A DNA stretch of 47,072 nucleotides from UBA1412 sp964609795 (GCA_964609795.1 CAZSTC010000013.1:1-47072); one strand, 5' to 3'; counted from the stretch's first letter, positions 16,530 to 25,061 are shown. The notes: generated by a model not told the origin, from the letters alone. Translations and numbers: made by a program.

Positions 16530-17495
16530 GTGAGCCTCCCCGTGCTTCAGATCGAAAATCTCTCACTCGGTTTCCAAACCGAAGAGGGACTCCTGCGCGC
16601 GGTCGATGACGTCTCGCTCACGGTGGAAGAGGGGCAGATCGTTTCGCTGGTGGGTGAAAGCGGCTGCGGCAAAAGCATCACCGCCCAGAGCATCGCGCGC
16701 CTGATCCCCTCCCTCCGCTACCTGGGAGGACGCATTCTCCTGGAAGGACAAAATACCCTGACGCTTTCGCGCCGAGAGCTGCGAAAAATCCGAGGCAAAG
16801 GGGTCAGCTATATTTTCCAGGATCCTTCGCTGGCTTTGAACCCTACCCTCACCATCGGCACACAAATTCTGGAGGCCCTGGCACTTCACCAGCCGCAGCG
16901 AGCCTGCCGCGCTGAGTGTGTCGCTGCGCTGAGTGATGTCGGCATCCCCTCGGCAGAGCTCCGGGTTGATGAATACCCGCATCAGCTCTCCGGCGGGATG
17001 AAACAGCGGGCAGTGATCGCCATGGCTCTGGCCAGCCGGCCCAGGCTGCTCGTCGCTGATGAACCGACAACGGCACTGGACGTAACCATTCAGGCGCAAA
17101 TTCTGCAACTCTTGAGCGAGCTGCGCACCGCTCACAAGATGAGCATTCTCTTAATCACGCACAATCTGGGGATTGTCTCCCAGATGGCCGACAAGGTTGC
17201 CGTCATGTATGCCGGGCAACTGGTGGAGAGCGGGCCTGTCGGGCAGGTTCTAAAAACGCCTGCTCATCCCTACACACGTGCGCTCCTGGCCTCGGTTCCC
17301 CGACTCGATTCGCAGTGCCCGAGACTCTCCTCCATCGAGGGGCAAGTTCCGCCTCTGCACGCCATGCCCGAGGGCTGCCGCTTCCACCCCCGATGCACTG
17401 AGCGGCACTCCGGCTGCACTTTGGGTACCCCCATCCTCAGGGCTCACCCGACACTTCCCGATCACCGGGTGCGCTGTATGCCTCCGGAATCATAA
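16530..17495 (+). CDS. Oligopeptide/dipeptide-type ABC transporter ATPase (OppD/DppD-like), orphan
   Basis: 321 residues with Walker A GESGCGKS (42-49), signature LSGGMKQR, Walker B LLVADEPTTALD, and the C-terminal OppD extension HPYTRALLASVP ... CRFHPRC with its cysteine cluster, which in this family can hold an iron-sulfur centre. It powers import of peptides or nickel with OppB/OppC permeases and a binding protein. None of these partners lies next to it: upstream is an oxidoreductase and downstream pyrE. It starts at GTG 16530. Either it serves a transporter encoded elsewhere or it is a remnant of a split operon. Confidence 0.9.
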   Translation: MSLPVLQIENLSLGFQTEEGLLRAVDDVSLTVEEGQIVSLVGESGCGKSITAQSIARLIPSLRYLGGRILLEGQNTLTLSRRELRKIRGKGVSYIFQDPSLALNPTLTIGTQILEALALHQPQRACRAECVAALSDVGIPSAELRVDEYPHQLSGGMKQRAVIAMALASRPRLLVADEPTTALDVTIQAQILQLLSELRTAHKMSILLITHNLGIVSQMADKVAVMYAGQLVESGPVGQVLKTPAHPYTRALLASVPRLDSQCPRLSSIEGQVPPLHAMPEGCRFHPRCTERHSGCTLGTPILRAHPTLPDHRVRCMPPES

Positions 17496-17531
17496 TTGCC
17501 GCCTTTTTCCCTATTTTTCACCGCCTTTTTC

Positions 17532-17561
17532 TTGGTATCCCTTTTAAATTGGTGGCATAAT
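17532..17561 (+). promoter_or_regulatory. Possible promoter of pyrE
   Basis: TTGGTA (17532-17537), an 18-base spacer, and CATAAT (17556-17561) preceded by TGG. Transcription would start at about 17568-17569, on the second in-frame ATG, predicting a leaderless message. The -10 overlaps the first ATG at 17560. Confidence 0.4.
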
Positions 17562-17568
17562 GGCGCCC

Positions 17569-18132
17569 ATGACGAACGAGGAAACGTTAGATATTTTCAG
17601 ACAAACCAAGGCCTTGCTGGAGGGACATTTCGTTTTGAGAAGCGGCCTTCACAGCCGGCAGTTTTTTCAATGCGCGCTGGCGCTTCAAGAGATGCCGATT
17701 GTCGAAAAACTGGCTGCCGCCCTGGTGGAAAAGCTCCGCCATTTGGATGTTCGCACCGTGATCTCACCGGCCATGGGGGGGCTGGTGATCGGCCAGGAAG
17801 TGGCGCGCCAACTGGGTTGCCGCTTTATCTTTGCCGAGAAAGAGGCAGGCCAACTGGTCCTGAGGCGCGGCTTCAAAATCGCACCGGGAGAGAAGATACT
17901 GGTTGTTGAAGATGTCATCACCCGAGGCGGACGGGTTCAGGAAACCCTGGACATTGTCCGCAATAAAGGCGGCGTGGTTCAGGCGGTGGGCACGCTGGTG
18001 GACCGCTCACAAGGCAACTTCCAGCCGGGAGTGCCTCTGGTCAGTTTGCTGAAGATGGATGTGGAAACTTTTGACCCGAAAGATTTGCCTGAAGATTTGA
18101 AAACAATCCCGGCGCTCAAACCGGGCAGCTAA
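17569..18132 (+). CDS. pyrE: Orotate phosphoribosyltransferase
   Basis: Adds phosphoribose from PRPP to orotate in pyrimidine synthesis; 187 residues from the ATG at 17569 or 190 from the ATG at 17560. The PRPP-binding motif is ILVVEDVITRGGRVQET, and the N-terminal hood FVLRSGLHSRQFFQ is typical of PyrE. The later ATG is preferred because a promoter-like -10 overlaps the earlier one. No other pyr genes are nearby. The PLP-homeostasis gene follows after 26 bases in the same direction. Confidence 0.93.
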   Translation: MTNEETLDIFRQTKALLEGHFVLRSGLHSRQFFQCALALQEMPIVEKLAAALVEKLRHLDVRTVISPAMGGLVIGQEVARQLGCRFIFAEKEAGQLVLRRGFKIAPGEKILVVEDVITRGGRVQETLDIVRNKGGVVQAVGTLVDRSQGNFQPGVPLVSLLKMDVETFDPKDLPEDLKTIPALKPGS

Positions 18133-18158
18133 AAAGAGAGCGAGGTTCGGCACTCCAA

Positions 18159-18851
18159 ATGAGTATTGAATCCAATATTCGGACGATTCAAAAACAGATC
18201 GAGCAGGCTTCTGAGCGCAGTGGGCGCGCGCCATCGGAAGTGACGCTCGTGGCAGTCAGCAAATTTCATCCCTGGCAGGCGGTCCTCGAGGCCGCAGAAG
18301 CGGGCGTTCAGTTTTTTGGGGAAAACAGAGTTCAGGAAGCCAGACTCAAAATTCCGCAGTGCCCTTCGACTCTGCACTGGCATCTGATCGGGCATCTCCA
18401 ATCCAATAAATGCCGGGACGCGGTGGGACTTTTTGAGATGATTCAGAGCGTGGATTCGTGGTCTCTGGCTGAGCAGCTCAATAAGGCCGCCGAGAAAAGA
18501 GGCTCTTCGCTGCCGATTCTTCTGGAAGTCAACGTCGCCGGGGAAGCCTCCAAGTTCGGTTACTCGCCCGAGACACTCCCGGAAGACTTGCTGAAATTAA
18601 ACGCTCTGAGCCGCCTGGAAATTCATGGTCTCATGGCTATTCCGCCCTGGACGCCTCAACCGGAAAAGGCCCGCGCGCATTTCCAGAAACTGGCAAATCT
18701 CAGAAAACAATGTGAAGATATTCTCCAGGCGCCCCTGCCTGTTTTGAGTATGGGAATGAGCTCGGACTTCGAAATCGCCATTGAAGAAGGCTCGACGATG
18801 ATACGCGTAGGAACGGCCATTTTCGGCGAAAGAGGGCGTTTTACCGCCTAA
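18159..18851 (+). CDS. yggS: YggS-family pyridoxal phosphate homeostasis protein
   Basis: 230 residues, a single-domain PLP-binding TIM barrel related to alanine racemase, with no known catalysis; it buffers PLP and affects amino-acid pools. The PLP lysine is K35 (VAVSKFHP). Family motifs FGENRVQEA, WHLIGHLQSNK and LSMGMSSDFEIAIEEGST are all intact, and the C-terminus ends in the usual GTAIFGER. It lies between pyrE and the HU-like gene. Confidence 0.95.
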   Translation: MSIESNIRTIQKQIEQASERSGRAPSEVTLVAVSKFHPWQAVLEAAEAGVQFFGENRVQEARLKIPQCPSTLHWHLIGHLQSNKCRDAVGLFEMIQSVDSWSLAEQLNKAAEKRGSSLPILLEVNVAGEASKFGYSPETLPEDLLKLNALSRLEIHGLMAIPPWTPQPEKARAHFQKLANLRKQCEDILQAPLPVLSMGMSSDFEIAIEEGSTMIRVGTAIFGERGRFTA

Positions 18852-18950
18852 AACCGCAGAAACCCCGTTTTTTTTGAAGATTTCTCTTGAAAAAATTCCC
18901 ATAGTTAGTAAAAGAAGTCAACGTTCGCGTTAAAACTAATTGAAACAGAT

Positions 18951-19265
18951 ATGGCTAAAGCAGAAACAACTAAAAGTCAGGTCCTGACTAAGACTCAGAT
19001 CATAGCGACCATTGCAGAGAAAACCGAACTGCCGAAGAAAAAAATCGCAGAGGTTCTCGAACTCATCACGTCGCTCACATACAAGAACGCCAAGAACGGC
19101 TTTACCCTGCCCGGAATTGGAAAGATTGTAGTAAATAATCGGAGCGCTCGCACTTGCCGTAATCCTCAAACAGGTGAACCGGTCAAGGTGCCAGCCCGCA
19201 AAGTCCTCAAATTCAGATTCGCTAAAGCCGCCAAGGATGCGATCCTTCCAGCTAAGAAGAAGTAA
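18951..19265 (+). CDS. HU/IHF-family DNA-binding protein
   Basis: 104 residues; nucleoid protein that bends DNA as a dimer. Helices 1-2 (LTKTQIIATIAEKTELPKKKIAEVLELI) are followed by the beta-saddle and the arm with ARTCRNPQTGEPVKVPARKVLKFR, in which RNPQTGE carries the intercalating proline. The N-terminal lysine-containing extension and the KK tail are longer than in classic HU (about 90 residues). The gene is transcribed alone and ends at a strong terminator. HU versus IHF subtype cannot be decided by eye. Confidence 0.93.
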   Translation: MAKAETTKSQVLTKTQIIATIAEKTELPKKKIAEVLELITSLTYKNAKNGFTLPGIGKIVVNNRSARTCRNPQTGEPVKVPARKVLKFRFAKAAKDAILPAKKK

Positions 19266-19291
19266 TTTGAAATTGTGAACGTGTTTTTCAG

Positions 19292-19322
19292 GCGTCTATC
19301 TCTAAAGGATAGACGCTTTTTC
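19292..19322 (+). terminator. Terminator of the HU-like gene, overlapping the end of glnE
   Basis: A perfect 9-bp stem (19292-19300 with 19308-19316) followed by five T, C, A and four T. It lies 27 bases after the HU stop and overlaps the last codons and stop of the convergent glnE. On the minus strand no T tract follows. Confidence 0.9.
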
Positions 19323-22322
19323 ATTTTCATCGGGGCTGCCTGCCAGGCGAAGATAAACCTCCCGAATCGAACAGCGCCACTTGGAGAGCGCACTCATGAA
19401 GGATTCGATCCCGTCAAAGCCGCAGCGGATGGCAACGCGAAGTAGAGGCGCATCCGTATCGGGCAGGACCGATTCGCCTTCATAGCTCCAGCGGCGGAGC
19501 ACCTTTTCCAGAGTCATCAGTTTATCGAAGTTTTCAATGAGGATGGCTGAATCTTCTTCAGAAAGGAGATCCTGACTGGCCGCCAGCCGCAGCGCCTTGC
19601 GGGTATTGGGCTGGAACCATCCGAACTCCATATTGAGCATCTGCACCAGGAACTCCACATCCATGAGGCCGCCGGCGCCGGTCTTGAAAGCCAGGTGGTC
19701 CTTGCCATAGGGGGTGCGTTCCTTCTCGACCTTCAAGCGCATATTCAGAATCTTCTCCTTCCAATCCTCGGAGTAGGCTTCCAGATTTCGACGAGGGATG
19801 GAAAAATTGGTCATGTCGCGGGCCATATCCATGAATTGGAAACCGGTCTCGGTATCCCCGCAGATCACCCGGGCACGCGTCAGGCACTGGATTTCCCAGA
19901 GCTGCGCCCGGTAGCGGTAGTAGCGCTCATAGCGAACGAGAGTGCTCACCAGAGCGCCTCCCTTTTCTCCATCGGGACGCAGGCGCGAATCGGTCTTATA
20001 GACGCTGCCCAGAGGCGTCTTGGCCGAGAGAAGGTCGATGAGCATGAAGGCCATTTTCTGTACTTTGCTCTCCCCTTTCCAATGCGGTGTGCAGACAAAG
20101 AGAATATCCAGGTCGCTGCCGTAGGTCAGCTCACGGCCTCCGAACTTGCCCATCCCGATGATGGCAAAGGGAGGCTTCTTGAGGCGGAATTTCTTCATCA
20201 CCACACGCAAGGCATACTGCACGCAGGCCTCGCCCAGGCAATTGATCTCAGCCTGATTTCGAGAGAAATCGCACATTCCGAAGAGATCACGCATCGCGAT
20301 GCGCATGAGCTCAACGCGGTGATAGCGGCGAATCCACCCGTGCTGGTCCTCATCATCGATCCCATACTCGAGGTCCCGGAGCATCTCGCGCGACTCCTTG
20401 AAGCGCCGCAGCTGCTCGCCTTCCATGATCTCATCCACCAGACCCGGAGTCTTGATGGCGACTTCGGCCAGATACTCCGAGCGGTCAAAGAGCAGAAGCA
20501 GGAGATCAAAGGTGAATGGTGAGGAAAACCAGGTTTCGAAGAGGCCCTGGCGTCCGCCGTAATTCTGAATAAAACTATCCAGTCGGGCCAGAACACGGTC
20601 GGGATCCGAGAGGGTCCTCAGGTTGGCTTTGAAGCACTGCTGCTCGCCCGAAAACCGGAGCCGATGCTCCGAAGGACACAAACGGAAAAGACGCGGAAGA
20701 AGTTTCCACCCCAGCTCCAGAGTTCTCACGGAGACATGCACGTAGCCCGGGCCGCAGACGAAAATTTTAACGAGTTTATAGGCGGTTTCGGGATTTTTAA
20801 ATCCGTTGCAAAGGAGGAAATGATTCCACTCCTCTTCTTTTTCTTCAAAATCCGAGGGCAAAGTGAGCTCGTCATCGGGCGAATCGCTTTTCCTGTGGAT
20901 CACCTCTTCAAAGACCCGCCTCACCTCTTTCTGATAGTGGGCGCATTGTGCGTCAAACTCCTCTGGAGTTTCAAAGCCCATCAGCCGTGCCAGCCGAAGC
21001 CGCCTGGCCGGGCTGAGCGGGATCGTATGAGTCTGCTGGTTCTCCTCCATCTGGAGCCGGTGCTCCACGTCGCGATAGAAGCAGTAGGCCTGCTTCAGAA
21101 TCAGAGAGTCTTCCGAATCCAGGCGATCATAAGTGGCCAGCTTTTCGAGCAGCCGCAGCGTCTTACCTCCTTGCAGGTAAGGCATTTTGCCCGCGTCGAG
21201 CACCTGAATCGTCTGGACCACGAACTCGATTTCCCGGATTCCGCCCCAGCCCAGTTTCACATTGCGGTGAAGCTCTCCGGAGCGAATCACCTCTTTTTCT
21301 ATCCGCTCTTTGATCGCGGCCACTTCCTCGGGCACCTGTACGCTGACATAGCGGGGATAACAGAAGGGGTGAATCATCTCGATAAATTCTGCCCCCAGGT
21401 CCGAAGAACCAGCGACGCATCGGGCTTTTATGAGCATCATCCGCTCCCAGGTGCGGCCCCACTGCGAATAGTAATTCTCATAGCTCTGGAGCGAGCGCAC
21501 CAGCGAGCCGCCCTGACCCTCAGGTCGCAGTCGCAGGTCGACCCGATAGAGAACCCCTTCGCTCGTGTTCCGGCTCACCTGATCCACGATCGCCTCAGCC
21601 AGCCGGGTGAAAAACTGATGATTATTGAGAAGACCTCTGGGGATGTCTCCGGGCTGGGGTGTCTCTTTAAAAACATAACCGTCTCCGGAGTAGACGAAGA
21701 TGAGATCGACATCCGAACTGTAATTGAGCTCCTGGCCTCCCAATTTACCCAGACCGATCACGCTGAAACCGGCGTCTACCCAACAGCCCTTTTCATCTTT
21801 GCAATAAGGGGCACCGAATTTCTCGGTCAGATAGAGCCAGGCCAGACGGAAGGCCGCCTGAAGGCAAATATCGGCCAGGTTGGAAAGCTCCAGGAGAATG
21901 AGGTCTGTGGTGCCGAGCTTATTGAGGTCACGCGCCGCGATTCTGAAGAGGTGCCGGGTTTTAAATTGGTGCAATATCCTGCCCGTGGCCTCGAAATCAC
22001 GATTAGCCACTTCGTCCACCAATTGCTCGCCCAACTCCTGGCGCAGTTCAGTGAGGGTTAAAGGGTCGGAGAGCTGTTCTTCATCGAACAAATTTTTGTG
22101 CAGTTCCCCGTCCGATTTGAGCCAATCGGGATGATTCTCCAGCACCGACGTGAGAAAAGTCGAATTGTTCACCACCCGCCAAAGCAGCTCGATCTGCCTT
22201 TGAGTCATCCCTTCCAGGGTATGGGCGACCACCGGGTCGGATTCCTCCGCTCTGCGGTAGAAGAGCTCCATTCTTTCCGGAGCATCCGCCGTGGCGAGCA
22301 ATTCTTTGAAGTGGGGATTCAC
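19302..22322 (-). CDS. glnE: Glutamine synthetase adenylyltransferase/deadenylylase (GlnE)
   Basis: 1006 residues; bifunctional enzyme that adds AMP to, and removes it from, glutamine synthetase in response to PII and glutamine. Two nucleotidyltransferase domains are seen: the N-terminal one with GLGKLGGQELNYSSDVDLIF and the C-terminal one with GMGKFGGRELTYGSDLDILF, each keeping both metal-binding aspartates (D-x-D), so both activities are probably retained. A GTG start at 22322 fits the spacing: it begins 20 bases after the holA stop on the minus strand. Its 3' end overlaps the HU terminator. Neither glnA nor glnB is in the window. Confidence 0.95.
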   Translation of the reverse strand: MNPHFKELLATADAPERMELFYRRAEESDPVVAHTLEGMTQRQIELLWRVVNNSTFLTSVLENHPDWLKSDGELHKNLFDEEQLSDPLTLTELRQELGEQLVDEVANRDFEATGRILHQFKTRHLFRIAARDLNKLGTTDLILLELSNLADICLQAAFRLAWLYLTEKFGAPYCKDEKGCWVDAGFSVIGLGKLGGQELNYSSDVDLIFVYSGDGYVFKETPQPGDIPRGLLNNHQFFTRLAEAIVDQVSRNTSEGVLYRVDLRLRPEGQGGSLVRSLQSYENYYSQWGRTWERMMLIKARCVAGSSDLGAEFIEMIHPFCYPRYVSVQVPEEVAAIKERIEKEVIRSGELHRNVKLGWGGIREIEFVVQTIQVLDAGKMPYLQGGKTLRLLEKLATYDRLDSEDSLILKQAYCFYRDVEHRLQMEENQQTHTIPLSPARRLRLARLMGFETPEEFDAQCAHYQKEVRRVFEEVIHRKSDSPDDELTLPSDFEEKEEEWNHFLLCNGFKNPETAYKLVKIFVCGPGYVHVSVRTLELGWKLLPRLFRLCPSEHRLRFSGEQQCFKANLRTLSDPDRVLARLDSFIQNYGGRQGLFETWFSSPFTFDLLLLLFDRSEYLAEVAIKTPGLVDEIMEGEQLRRFKESREMLRDLEYGIDDEDQHGWIRRYHRVELMRIAMRDLFGMCDFSRNQAEINCLGEACVQYALRVVMKKFRLKKPPFAIIGMGKFGGRELTYGSDLDILFVCTPHWKGESKVQKMAFMLIDLLSAKTPLGSVYKTDSRLRPDGEKGGALVSTLVRYERYYRYRAQLWEIQCLTRARVICGDTETGFQFMDMARDMTNFSIPRRNLEAYSEDWKEKILNMRLKVEKERTPYGKDHLAFKTGAGGLMDVEFLVQMLNMEFGWFQPNTRKALRLAASQDLLSEEDSAILIENFDKLMTLEKVLRRWSYEGESVLPDTDAPLLRVAIRCGFDGIESFMSALSKWRCSIREVYLRLAGSPDENEKASIL

Positions 22323-22342
22323 TGTCTCTTCGATTCTCTTCT

Positions 22343-23461
22343 TTACTGATTTTTGCTGACAATCCCGACCAGAGCCTGCTGGAGAGCCAGGGCCGGATCA
22401 CCCCCGGTGTAAACCAGAGCGCGATTGCATTCAAAGAGCTTTTCCATCGCACTGACCAGTTCCCTGAGCGTGTAGTTCATCCCATGTTCATAGGCTTTGG
22501 AAACCATGAAGGGATTCATCAAAGTGGGGTTGAACTTTTTGTCTTCGGGCAGAAACCCCGGCGGCAGGTCGAACTGCACATCCCGGCCTCGACTCCGGGC
22601 ATAGCCCTGATCGGCAAGCCCGCGCAAAATCAACATCAGCCGAACCTTGGAAATAATGCCGTAGAGAATCCCCAGCTCGCTGGCCGATGAATTCGTCTTC
22701 ACCTCCGCCAGGTCGTTATCCAGATGGTGGATGGTCCGAGCGAGGTTTCTTTCTCCGATGGCATCGGCCAGAGCAAAGCTTTTGGATTGTTTATTCTGAG
22801 GAACGACCGACAGGACATCTTCTTCGGTGATAGATGCACCGTCCCCGATATAGAGGCAGAGTTTTTCAAGCTCGGTATCCATTTGCCTCAGGTTCGGCCC
22901 CACGAAAAGGACCAGGGTATTGAGGGCACGGGGTTCGATTTTTTTGCCTCTCTCTTTGACTTCCCTGAGGATCCACTGCTCCACCAGGCGCTCCCAGCCG
23001 CGGTCTTTGATCGAAATAGCCTTGAACTCCTGAAGAGCGGCGATCTTGCTCAGCGCCTTGAAAAAGACGCGCCGCGTATCGACCTTGCCGGCACTGATGA
23101 GGAGCCGTACCCCGGTCCATTGGAATTTCTTGAGCATATCGGCCACTTCGGCCAGTCGTTGGGTCACGTCCGCACCGCCGGAAACACGATCTTCCCCAAG
23201 GAAACTGCAATTCTTAAGCCAGACCAGCTTGGCGCCTCCGAAAAAGGGTAGAGTCCTCAGAGCGCCTTCCATCCGGTCCAGCGCTTTCAGGGCATCCTGA
23301 GAATTGGATGCGCCCGCTTCGATCACTTCCGCATCGGTTTCTCCATAGCGGGCTCTCCATTGGTCGAAGAGCTCCTGACTCAGCTCTTTTACCGAGTACT
23401 CATCTTCACCGTAGATAAAAATCAGGGGTGACTCTGCCAGTTGATCAGTCTTTGTCATCAT
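22343..23461 (-). CDS. holA: DNA polymerase III subunit delta
   Basis: 372 residues; the clamp-loader subunit that opens the beta clamp. The N-terminal AAA+-like domain begins IFIYGEDEYSVKE, with a degenerate P-loop as is normal for delta; then come segments LPFFGGAKLVWLKN and LVLFVGPNLRQMDTELEKLCLY and the C-terminal collar helices (ALADAIGERN...). The start at 23461 overlaps the end of the upstream bifunctional-nuclease-family gene by 17 bases, and an ATG at 23458 is equally possible. It lies in a minus-strand unit with glnE downstream. Confidence 0.92.
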   Translation of the reverse strand: MMTKTDQLAESPLIFIYGEDEYSVKELSQELFDQWRARYGETDAEVIEAGASNSQDALKALDRMEGALRTLPFFGGAKLVWLKNCSFLGEDRVSGGADVTQRLAEVADMLKKFQWTGVRLLISAGKVDTRRVFFKALSKIAALQEFKAISIKDRGWERLVEQWILREVKERGKKIEPRALNTLVLFVGPNLRQMDTELEKLCLYIGDGASITEEDVLSVVPQNKQSKSFALADAIGERNLARTIHHLDNDLAEVKTNSSASELGILYGIISKVRLMLILRGLADQGYARSRGRDVQFDLPPGFLPEDKKFNPTLMNPFMVSKAYEHGMNYTLRELVSAMEKLFECNRALVYTGGDPALALQQALVGIVSKNQ

Positions 23462-23915
23462 CGTGTGGACGCTTCAATTCCTCGTAAAGAGGACGAACAT
23501 CGTCTAAAACCTCCAGCAGTTCTGGCAAGATATAAATCGGCTTTTGGTGCATAATCGCCAGGACGAGGCAATCGCTCGGGCGCGCATCCAGTTCGACAAT
23601 TTTCTTACCCAGTTCATTATCCTGTAAAAGATTCAGCCGGGCGAGATAGGTTTCTTCACGCATATCGACAATGACGCAGTGCGTCATCTCGATGCCGAAA
23701 CCCAGAAAAAGGGAGCAGATGAGGTCATGAGTCAGCGGCCGTTCGTTCTTCTTGCCCATCAGGCTCATGCCCATCGCAATCCCCATCCCCATATCCACCT
23801 GGATCACAAAAAGCTTTTTGCCGGCTTCAAGGAAGACCGCCATCCCCTTATTCACCGGGATGATGTCCTCCACCTTCACCGTAACCCACTCTTTATTTCC
23901 CTTCATCACCGCCAT
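23445..23915 (-). CDS. Bifunctional nuclease (BFN/DUF151) family protein
   Basis: 156 residues with the BFN-domain pattern: a conserved core around RPLTHDLICSLFLGFG, then DMREETYLARL and a closing DARPSDCLVLAI segment, which is the family hallmark (DARPSDAIALA-type). Members are described as nucleases with DNase and RNase activity in plants and are of uncertain role in bacteria. The start at 23915 is fixed by GGAGGT five bases upstream; a longer frame to 23942 would begin inside the ribosome-site hairpin. It is the first gene of the minus-strand unit BFN-holA-glnE, overlapping holA. Confidence 0.88.
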   Translation of the reverse strand: MAVMKGNKEWVTVKVEDIIPVNKGMAVFLEAGKKLFVIQVDMGMGIAMGMSLMGKKNERPLTHDLICSLFLGFGIEMTHCVIVDMREETYLARLNLLQDNELGKKIVELDARPSDCLVLAIMHQKPIYILPELLEVLDDVRPLYEELKRPHDDDKD

Positions 23916-23920
23916 TCTAA

Positions 23921-23949
23921 CCTCCCCGCCTCCAATAGACAAGGGGAGG
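23921..23949 (-). promoter_or_regulatory. Hairpin covering the ribosome binding site of the BFN gene
   Basis: On the minus strand cctcccc (23943-23949) can pair over 7 bp with ggggagg (23921-23927), which contains the Shine-Dalgarno site. A competing 6-bp helix (23945-23950 with 23928-23933) would leave the site free. The two helices are mutually exclusive, as in a translation switch. Seen in sequence; regulation is inferred. Confidence 0.45.
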
Positions 23950-24019
23950 CTTGGGTAAAAGACCTTTTTTCACCTTTCTCCGCCTCCGGAAAAACGCCCG
24001 AAAAGGCAGAAAAGCCCCG

Positions 24020-24041
24020 GTACAAACTCAAATGTTTGTAC
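24020..24041. promoter_or_regulatory. Perfect palindrome in the divergent BFN/ilvE intergenic region
   Basis: GTACAAAC-6 bases-GTTTGTAC, an 8-bp perfect inverted repeat (extendable to 11 with one G.U) in the 241-base region between the two divergent genes. No T tract suitable for termination follows on either strand in the right context. It has the form of a dimeric repressor operator; the binding protein is unknown. Confidence 0.5.
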
Positions 24042-24156
24042 TGGTCATTTGAATTGCAGGATGTTAGCATGCATCGCCTGGACGGTATCGGCCATGGCCG
24101 GAGCACGGGCACGAACCTCTCCCAGTCAAGCCTACCCTCTTGGGCAGAACAGAATT

Positions 24157-25029
24157 ATGAAAATTTACATTAACGGAAGTTATTTTAGCGAAGCTGATGC
24201 TAAAATCTCAGTTTTTGATCATGGTTTGCTTTATGGTGACGGTATTTTCGAAGGGATCCGCATCTACAATAATCGCGTCTTCAAGCTGGTCGAGCATGTA
24301 GAGAGACTCTACTACTCCGCCAAGGCGATTGCTTTGACGATCCCCATGACACAAGAAGAGATGATCCGTGCGGTCGTGGAAACCTGTAAAGCCAATAATT
24401 TGAGCGATGGATATATCCGCCTGGTGGTCACCCGCGGAGAGGGTACATTGGGTTTGGGACCAGACCGCTGCAAAAAAGCGCAGGTTATCATCATTGCCAG
24501 CACGATTCAGCTCTACCCCGAAGAGCTCTATACCAAAGGAATGAGCATCATTACGGTTGCGACGACCCGCAATCACCATAATGCGATTAATCCGGCGATT
24601 AAATCTTTGAACTATCTCAATAACATTCTGGCGAAAATCGAGGCCAATAACGCAGGTGTGCAGGAAGCCATCATGCTCAACAGCCAGGGTTATGTGGCTG
24701 AGTGTACGGGAGATAATATTTTCCTCGTCAAGCGTAACCAGCTTATTACCCCTCCGCTCTCGGCCGGTGCCCTCTACGGGATCACCCGCGGGACGGTGCT
24801 GGACCTGGCCAGAGAGGCCGGCTTGGAAGTTTCTGAACCGGATGTGACCCGCTACGACGTCTACAATGCTGACGAATGTTTCCTCACCGGTAGCGCCGCT
24901 GAGCTCATTCCGGTCACTAAAGTGGATGGACGCCAGATCGGAGAAGGGACTCCGGGACCCGTTTTCAAAAAGCTTTTGTCACTCTTCCACGATTTGACGA
25001 AACGCTCGGGAACGGCTATAGTTGAGTAA
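24157..25029 (+). CDS. ilvE: Branched-chain amino acid aminotransferase (class IV)
   Basis: 290 residues from the ATG at 24157 (MKIYINGSYF); fold-type IV PLP enzyme that exchanges amino groups between branched-chain amino acids and 2-oxoglutarate. Motifs: the early substrate-pocket DHGLLYGDGIFEGIR, the PLP lysine K149 in AIKSLNYLNN, the phosphate-binding ECTGDNIFLV and TRGTVLDLAREAG, and the late ECFLTGSAAELIPV. D-amino-acid transaminase or aminodeoxychorismate lyase are related alternatives, but the spacing and motifs favour IlvE. A 36-residue upstream extension in frame has no family character. mcsA follows after 32 bases. Confidence 0.9.
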   Translation: MKIYINGSYFSEADAKISVFDHGLLYGDGIFEGIRIYNNRVFKLVEHVERLYYSAKAIALTIPMTQEEMIRAVVETCKANNLSDGYIRLVVTRGEGTLGLGPDRCKKAQVIIIASTIQLYPEELYTKGMSIITVATTRNHHNAINPAIKSLNYLNNILAKIEANNAGVQEAIMLNSQGYVAECTGDNIFLVKRNQLITPPLSAGALYGITRGTVLDLAREAGLEVSEPDVTRYDVYNADECFLTGSAAELIPVTKVDGRQIGEGTPGPVFKKLLSLFHDLTKRSGTAIVE

Positions 25030-25061
25030 GGAGATAACTCTCCGGAAAGGATAGAAAATCT

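Noticed and set aside
20664..22061. Long plus-strand open frame (465 codons)
   Set aside because: Lies wholly antisense to glnE in its third-position frame; the translation has no domain character. The long antisense frames in larC, clpC and the gcv genes are rejected for the same reason.
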